Of a stretch of DNA of 64,000 nt, positions 58,941-64,000 are shown in pieces. The DNA is taken from contig WMKK01000007.1 in assembly GCA_012295225.1 (NCBI GenBank), positions 1 to 64,000 of the forward strand, read 5' to 3'. Position 1 is the stretch's first letter. Each line of letters starts with the position of its first letter. A model generated the notes under the pieces. The model was not told the origin of the DNA and ran no database searches. It worked only from the letters and a program-made list of their open reading frames with translations. This DNA is from Ostreococcus mediterraneus. Its lineage: Eukaryota; Chlorophyta; Mamiellophyceae; Mamiellales; Bathycoccaceae. The position numbers were made by a program, and so were the translations under genes.

Positions 58941-59712
58941 ATGTCTGCATCCGCCGCCATGGTGGACACGGGCGTGCAGAAGGCCAAGGTAGGTGCATGC
59001 GTGAGCGCGCGCGTCGCGCGTGTGCGGGTGAATATCGCGCGACGCGTGCGCGTTTCGGCGAATGATTAGTGGATTGAGGTTTGACCGCGCGCGTCGCGAT
59101 TGTCGTGGCACCTCTGACGCGCGCGACGTTGTCATCGAATGGGACACTGACCGCACACATCGTCGCATTTGTGCGCGCACTTGAACGCTCTGGTTGTAGT
59201 TTATTGAGGATGTCGACGCGTACATGAGCGGGAAGACTGTCGAGGACGCCTTGAGCGAGCTTCAACGCAAGTACTCGCGATACAAACTCATCGAACGCGA
59301 TTTACAAGAGCAGCGGATTAGGTATTCCACCAAACTTCCGGATGTGCAGCGATCGTTAGAGGCGGTGGAGATGTTGTGCGAGAAGCGAGATGGGGAGAAC
59401 GCGGCGGAGGAAACGTTGGTCAAGTATCAGTTGACCGAGGCGACGTTTGCCGACGCGAGCGTGACGTCTCCTGAGAGCGTGTATTTGTGGCTCGGAGCGA
59501 ATGTGATGTTGGAGTACCCGCTGGACGAAGCCAAGGAGTTATTAGAAACGAACGTGCACGCGTGTGAGAGTGGATTGGAGGCGAATGCGAGAGATTTGGC
59601 GGTATTGAAGGACAACATGACCATCGTTGAAGTCAACATGAGCCGCATATACAACTACGACGTACGCAAGCGTCGGAATGCGGAAAACCAGGCCGCGGTC
59701 AAAGCCAAGTAG
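58941..59712 (+). CDS. PFD3: Prefoldin subunit 3 (VBP1)
   Basis: Exons 58941-58988 and 59200-59712 join in phase 0 to 186 aa. The 211-nt intron has donor GTAGGT, a CTGAC candidate branch site at 59147-59151 and acceptor TAG. The join forms [15 protein letters not shown], the family's conserved start (F-x-E-D-V-D). Coiled-coil helices flank a beta-hairpin ([22 protein letters not shown]), the prefoldin-alpha class mark, and [17 protein letters not shown]. Prefoldin delivers actin and tubulin to the CCT chaperonin in the cytosol. The gene is divergent from isoamylase, 119 bp apart. Confidence 0.94.
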
Positions 59713-59823
59713 ACTTTTTCGTTCACACGCGAACTGCGTCTCGCGCGAACGAATTCATAGATGTAAAGTAGACACACACTAAGTTTAAGCCTCCCTCACT
59801 CTGCAGCGGGCTCATTTGTCATC

Positions 59824-60588
59824 ATGCGAACCGCGCTCACCCGACCCCGAGCCATCGCTGTCGCGAACACCGGGATTGCGCGCAATAAACGCGCGGCATT
59901 GACGGTCGCCAACGTCACGCGCCGTGACCTCATTCGCGGTGGCGGCGTCGCTCTCACTGTACCGTTGTGGCTCGATGCCTTTCAAGACTTGGGCTTCTTT
60001 TCGGGTGAGGATAGCGAATTTGCGCCGCTGCCACCCATCGAACCGGGGTATGAGGTCGCCATGTTTGCAGGTGGGTGCTTTTGGTGCATGGAGGCCCCGT
60101 TCGATGCGGTGCGTGGGGTGAAGGCGACGACGAGTGGCTATATTGGCGGCGACGTCGACCGCCCGCGTTATCGGGACGTCGGGTCGGGCTTGACTGGACA
60201 CGTCGAGAGCGTTCGTGTGCTGTACGACGCGTCGCAAGTGTCGTATGAGGATTTATTACGAGTGTATTGGCGTCAGGTGGATGCGACGCGGGACGACGGG
60301 CAGTTTGTAGACAGTGGCGCGCAATACCGGCCAGTGATTTGGGCGGCGAATGCGCGGCAGGTGGCGGCGGCGGAGGCGTCGAAGAAGGCGCTCGAGACAG
60401 AGAAACGGTTTGGAGACGGTCCCATTAAGGTGAGCATCGTTGACGCGTCCGACATGGCGTTTTGGCCGGCGGAAAATTATCATCAAGACTACTACAAGCG
60501 CAACGCGAATAGGTATAGACTGTACCGCTCGATTTCTCAGCGCGACGAATACATTGCCCGCGTTTGGGGCATAGAAAGGAGAGAGTAA
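59824..60588 (+). CDS. MSRA: Peptide methionine sulfoxide reductase A with Tat-like lumen signal
   Basis: The 254-aa protein has the MsrA catalytic motif GGCFWCMEAPFDAV (about residue 82) and later family blocks. These are SGYIGGDVDRPRYRDVGSG, HVESVRVLYD, DSGAQYRPVI and FWPAENYHQDYY. The N-terminal 60 residues are bipartite: a basic, Ser/Ala/Thr stretch and then TRRDLIRGGGVALTVPLWL, a twin-arginine followed by a hydrophobic core. This suggests transit to the plastid and Tat export to the thylakoid lumen. The enzyme repairs methionine-S-sulfoxide in proteins; a lumen location would be close to photosystem II oxidants. The catalytic cysteine is in GGCFWC. Confidence 0.93.
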   Translation: MRTALTRPRAIAVANTGIARNKRAALTVANVTRRDLIRGGGVALTVPLWLDAFQDLGFFSGEDSEFAPLPPIEPGYEVAMFAGGCFWCMEAPFDAVRGVKATTSGYIGGDVDRPRYRDVGSGLTGHVESVRVLYDASQVSYEDLLRVYWRQVDATRDDGQFVDSGAQYRPVIWAANARQVAAAEASKKALETEKRFGDGPIKVSIVDASDMAFWPAENYHQDYYKRNANRYRLYRSISQRDEYIARVWGIERRE

Positions 60589-60817
60589 TTGTTCTGCGTG
60601 CTCCTGAACACGCACGTTCACAAGGGAATTTATTTTAGTAACATATTTTGTAACGTATAGGATTGATCCGAGCGAATAGACGAAGTGAGCGAAATCGTTA
60701 AAGGCGTGTGCGAGGAAACATTCAAAAGCGCGACGGTGTCAAGTTGTGAATCTCAAATAGTCTTATTGACATACAAGTTGAGATGAATTTCAATGACACG
60801 GCAATCACGCTGCAATA

Positions 60818-60840
60818 CGTTTCACACACACACACACACA
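60818..60840. repeat. (CA)n microsatellite
   Basis: A pure CA run lies in the convergent gap between MsrA and the DEAD-box gene, probably in 3' untranslated sequence. Confidence 0.8.
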
Positions 60841-60879
60841 TATTTCACTCGCTATTCGAGACTTGTGCTCGGCTAAAGT

Positions 60880-62880
60880 TTAATACGGACGCGAGCCAGC
60901 GCCGTAACCTGAATAGCTGCCGCCGCCGCGCGAGGCGCCGCCGGCGCTACCGTAGCCGCCGCCACCGCCGTAGCCGCCGCCGCCACCGCCGAAGCCGCCG
61001 CCGCCACCGCCGAAGCCGCCGCCGCCACCGCCATAGCCGCCGCCGCCACCGCCGTAGCCGCCGCCGCCGCCGCCGAAGCCACCGCCGCCGTAGCCACCGC
61101 CGCCGTAGCCGCCGCCGCCGCCGCCGTAGCCGCCGCCGCCGCGTCCACCGCGTCCACCACGTGAACGCCCGCCGCGACCACCGCGACCGCCGCCGCGACC
61201 ATAACCAGCGCGGTGCGCCATGTCTTCAATTTCAGGAGAAATAATTTGGTTTGCATCTTTAAGAATCGGCACCAACTTTTTCGCCATGTTGGTTTCTTCG
61301 GCGTCGAGGAAGGAGAACGCCCAACCCTTTTTGCCGGCGCGACCGGTACGACCGATGCGGTGGACGTAGTCTTCAATTTGGTTCGGAAAGTCATAGTTGA
61401 TAACCATGTTGCAATCCTTGACGTCCAAACCGCGCGCAGCGACGTCAGTGGCGACGAGCACAGGCGTGCGCCCTTGACGGAACTGGTTCAACATCCAGTC
61501 GCGTTCGCGTTGCTCCTTGTCGCCGTGAATCACGCCAGCCAAGTTACCGATAGAGCGTCCAATTTGATCGCACATGCGCTTGGTAGAGCAAAACACGAGC
61601 GCCTTGAGCGGCTCGCATCCCTCAGGCGGTTTGTTTAAGATTTCCATCATGCGCGTCTCCTTGGCGAAACCGCTTAAAATTTCAATCGTTTGCGTAATAT
61701 CCTTGTTGGCCACAAGCTGGTCGGTTTCACCAATGTTCACCTGAATGGGGTTAGTCAAGATCGCTGTTGCCACGCGAATCACAGCCTTGGGCCAAGTCGC
61801 GGTGAAGAACAACGTCTGGCGATCGACTGGAACGTGTTGAAGAATGCGACGAATTTGCGGCTCGAAACCCATATCCAACATACGATCCGCTTCATCCAAA
61901 ACGACGTACGTCGCGCTGGACATGTCCACCATGCGCGACTCCAATAAGTCGTTCAATCGTCCAGGAGTGGCGATGCAAATTTGCGGGCGCGCGCGTAATT
62001 GCGACAACTGTCGTCCCTTCGGAGCGCCGCCGTACAAGCACACCGACTGCACGCCGGCGGCTTGGCCAAACTTGTAGCACTCCTCTTGAATTTGCGTCGC
62101 GAGCTCACGCGTGGGCGCGAGCGCCAACATCATCGGCCCGCGAGCGTCACGCCCATTCCCACGCTCAGCAATGTGCATCAAACCTGGAAACAAAAACGCC
62201 ACCGTCTTCCCGCTTCCGGTTTTTGCCACGGAGATCATGTCGTATCCTTGCAACGCGATGGGCCACGACTGCGCTTGAATCGCCGTCGGTTCGGTATATC
62301 CCGCGCGTTGCACCGCGCCAAGTAAGTCCCGCGGCCACGGACCTTGGTCAAACGCCGTCATCGGATCTGGAACCACAACGCCCTGGATGTACGAAAAGCG
62401 CGCGCGCGCGACGCGTCAGTCAGTCTCGCTCGATCGGTCATCTTGATTGTCCAAGATCATCATCTATGTCGCATCTCACACCACGCACGCGCACATCGCG
62501 AAAACACGCATAAACGAACAGAACAATGTACGTACCGGTGGTGCCTTTACGGAAATCTCATGGCGCTTACGAAACGCGCTTCCGCCCTCGCTCGCGGCGT
62601 ACCCCAAATCTTTCGTTCCCAACCCTTTCCCTCGCGCGTACGCGTCCGGCGGTGGCGCGTTATACTCCTCCGCCCCGTACGTATCGTCCGCACCGAGGTG
62701 TTCAAAACTCGCACCGCTGTGTCCGAGATAGCCAAACTTGTTTTCAGCCTTGGTCGTCGCCGCCGGACGCTCGTACTGCGTCACGTTGGTCTCGGTGTGC
62801 CAGTAGTAGACCTTGCCTTCGGCGTGCACCTCTTGCCACCCCGGGGGAAGGCCGACGCTGCTCACCGTGCCTTGAACCAT
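60880..62880 (-). CDS. DRH1: DRH1-like DEAD-box RNA helicase with WW domain and RGG/GGY tail
   Basis: Exons 62536-62880 and 60880-62382 join in phase 0 to 615 aa. The 153-nt intron has donor GTACGT, tandem CTGAC sites near 62415-62423 and acceptor CAG. An N-terminal WW domain (LPPGWQEVHAEGKVYYW...QYERP, residues 11-38) precedes a p68/DDX5-type helicase core. Motifs are EPTAIQAQ (Q motif), AKTGSGKT, VVLDEAD, FTATWP, VATDVAARGLDV and HRIGRTGRAG. The C-terminus carries an RGG/RGGRGG segment then about a hundred residues of (GGGY)n. WW plus p68 core is the plant DRH1 layout, involved in mRNA and rRNA processing. The glycine tail likely promotes RNA binding and condensation. Confidence 0.94.
60950..61200 (-). 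repeat. Coding (GGY) and RGG repeat tract of the helicase
   Basis: The plus strand shows alternating GCCGCCGCCACCGCC-type units, read on the minus strand as GGGGGY/F repeats then RGG. Such tracts vary in length between strains by slippage. Confidence 0.85.
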
Positions 62881-63187
62881 GAGAAGAGTGTGTCGTGACT
62901 TTTCGTGGTCGTTGCGGCGCGCGCGTGGGCGGGCCGGGCGGCGCGTTGTGAGGATCGGAACGCGCGATTCGATCTCAAATCTTGTCTGGCGGCGGGCGTT
63001 GACTTCTTTTGGATGAGGTGTATGGTCTAGTATTATATTTGGTAGAGTATTAGACGTGGGTCCAATTTGTTTTTTATCTTATTTTGTGATCCTCGACGAT
63101 TCGCGCGGGGCGGTTGATGATTTCGATGGCGCGAGCGCGTGAGAAATGCCGCGTTCGCACCGCGTATGCGTATTAAAATGTGTTTTT
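62881..63187. other. Upstream region of the helicase gene, nothing recognised
   Basis: This 307-bp stretch lies between the helicase start and the stop codon of the partial gene on the same strand. It includes a short AT-rich patch (63030-63085). I saw no RNA gene. Confidence 0.5.
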
Positions 63188-64000
63188 CTATGTCGATGAC
63201 TCGGCGACCGGCGTGGCGTCGGTAAATGATGGGATGGATGGCTTGGCGTCGTTCGCGTCAGAGGTTCCATCAGAGGCGGTCGGCTCGTCCTCGGATTTGG
63301 CCGGCGGGACTAAGTAATCCGCCACGTAGCCGTAGTAAAATGCCCCAACGAATTCGCCCGCGGTCAGGGCAAGTAAGGTGCCCCAATGTACGACGCGCTG
63401 GGACGATCCGCGCGGGCGGCACAGGGCGAATGTCGCCGTAGCCGTCGAACCGCCAAACAGCACGCACGCTTGTTTCACCGCCGCGCGAAGCACAGCGCGT
63501 CCAAACGAACGCAACGCCCTCGCCGCGGCTTCGTCGTCACGTTTACTGTTGTACAAATATGCACGCGCGGTGGCGTAGATGGACAACGCGACGTCGACGA
63601 ACCATTCACCCAAGGAGTTGACCGCGCTCGCCAGCGCCGTCGTCCGAAACATATTCGCCGACTGTTCAATCTTCGCTAATCCTCGTTCCCATGAAACGCG
63701 CTTCGCCTTGCGCTTTGCACTCGCCTTGACATCCTTACATAACTTCGCCCCTAGTCGATCGCTCGACGCGGTTAATATAACGCGCTCGCATACCCTACGC
63801 GATACCGCAACCGCCGTGTCCCGCGCAAACGCCACGCACGCCACGTTCAACTCTTTCTTCCCACCCTCAAACTGTGGCATGGGCTGGAGCTCTCCAGTAT
63901 CTTTTTCTACATCCATCGACGCCTCCATGCGCTTACACCAATCATCCACCGCGGGTTGGTAGGCTAATATCAAACACTTGGCCGCGCGCAACGCCGCGCC
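63188..64000 (-). CDS. Uncharacterised protein, 5' end beyond the window
   Basis: The frame is open to the right edge, so the start lies outside; 271 codons including the stop are seen. The visible part contains helical stretches, a basic KASAKRKAKRVSWERGL segment, and a weakly hydrophobic GTLLALTAGEFVGAFYYGYVADYLV near the C-terminus that may be a membrane helix. The tail is acidic, Ser/Thr-rich and disordered. No family was recognised. Confidence 0.6.
   Translation of the reverse strand, partial: GAALRAAKCLILAYQPAVDDWCKRMEASMDVEKDTGELQPMPQFEGGKKELNVACVAFARDTAVAVSRRVCERVILTASSDRLGAKLCKDVKASAKRKAKRVSWERGLAKIEQSANMFRTTALASAVNSLGEWFVDVALSIYATARAYLYNSKRDDEAAARALRSFGRAVLRAAVKQACVLFGGSTATATFALCRPRGSSQRVVHWGTLLALTAGEFVGAFYYGYVADYLVPPAKSEDEPTASDGTSDANDAKPSIPSFTDATPVAESST

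Noticed and set aside
60783-61244. Plus-strand arginine/histidine repeat frame opposite the helicase tail
   Set aside because: It is the antisense of the GGY/RGG coding repeat, so its RRHRRSRRR pattern has no independent meaning.

Overview
The window is nuclear DNA from a very compact eukaryotic genome, most likely a picoplanktonic green alga of the Mamiellales (Ostreococcus-like). I infer this from plastid genes (ferredoxin-type sulfite reductase, ELIP-like protein, isoamylase, type II peroxiredoxin), plant-type genes (VTC2, DUF506, GIP1-like, DRH1-like helicase, plant-type ATP synthase FAd), GC-rich DNA, intergenic gaps often of 50-250 bp, short GT-AG introns, and arginine/serine/alanine-rich targeting peptides. 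No mobile element, virus-like element, CRISPR array, rRNA or convincing tRNA was seen. Two unresolved bases (n) lie at 36133 and 43915. All identities come from reading motifs; no database was searched.

Layout. 382-6226: replication, chromatin and recombination genes (POLD2, MSI1/RBBP4, a disordered acidic CDK-site protein, EME1-like). 6436-12997: tandem thioredoxin-fold GST-like protein, ABCG half-transporter, bystin, MORN protein. 13127-22897: an orphan, branch-point protein SF1, mitochondrial ATP synthase FAd, a SET-like protein, an RsfS/Iojap protein, an MPND-like RAMA+MPN protease, an mTERF-like protein. 23167-31650: sulfite reductase, the largest gene-poor stretch, polyprenol reductase, HSP110, DUF506. 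32142-39092: secreted orphan, EMC5, peroxiredoxin IIE, amidophosphoribosyltransferase, mitoribosomal mS38 and mS41, a coiled-coil orphan. 39197-46495: large acidic WD protein, NCKX exchanger, orphan, GDP-L-galactose phosphorylase (VTC2) with an upstream ORF. 46638-52805: DHODH, ELIP-like protein, GIP1-like protein, cis-prenyltransferase. 52969-64000: amino-methyltransferase, glyoxylate/succinic semialdehyde reductase, alpha/beta hydrolase, isoamylase, prefoldin 3, MsrA, DRH1-like helicase, and a partial gene at the right edge.

Nine genes need one intron each to give an intact product. Their donors share an unusual GTRCGT-type consensus with C at +4, and most have a CTRAC branch site. Several genes fall into themes: S-phase DNA metabolism at the left; mitochondrial translation and energy (mS38, mS41, FAd); polyprenol/dolichol biosynthesis (cis-prenyltransferase and polyprenol reductase, unlinked); plastid redox and light protection (SiR, PrxIIE, MsrA, ELIP-like, and ascorbate via VTC2). 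The most interesting points are the VTC2 upstream ORF, the shared splice signals, an SF1 without zinc knuckles but with two RRMs, an organelle-type amino-methyltransferase with an altered motif IV, and an MsrA with a Tat-like lumen signal.
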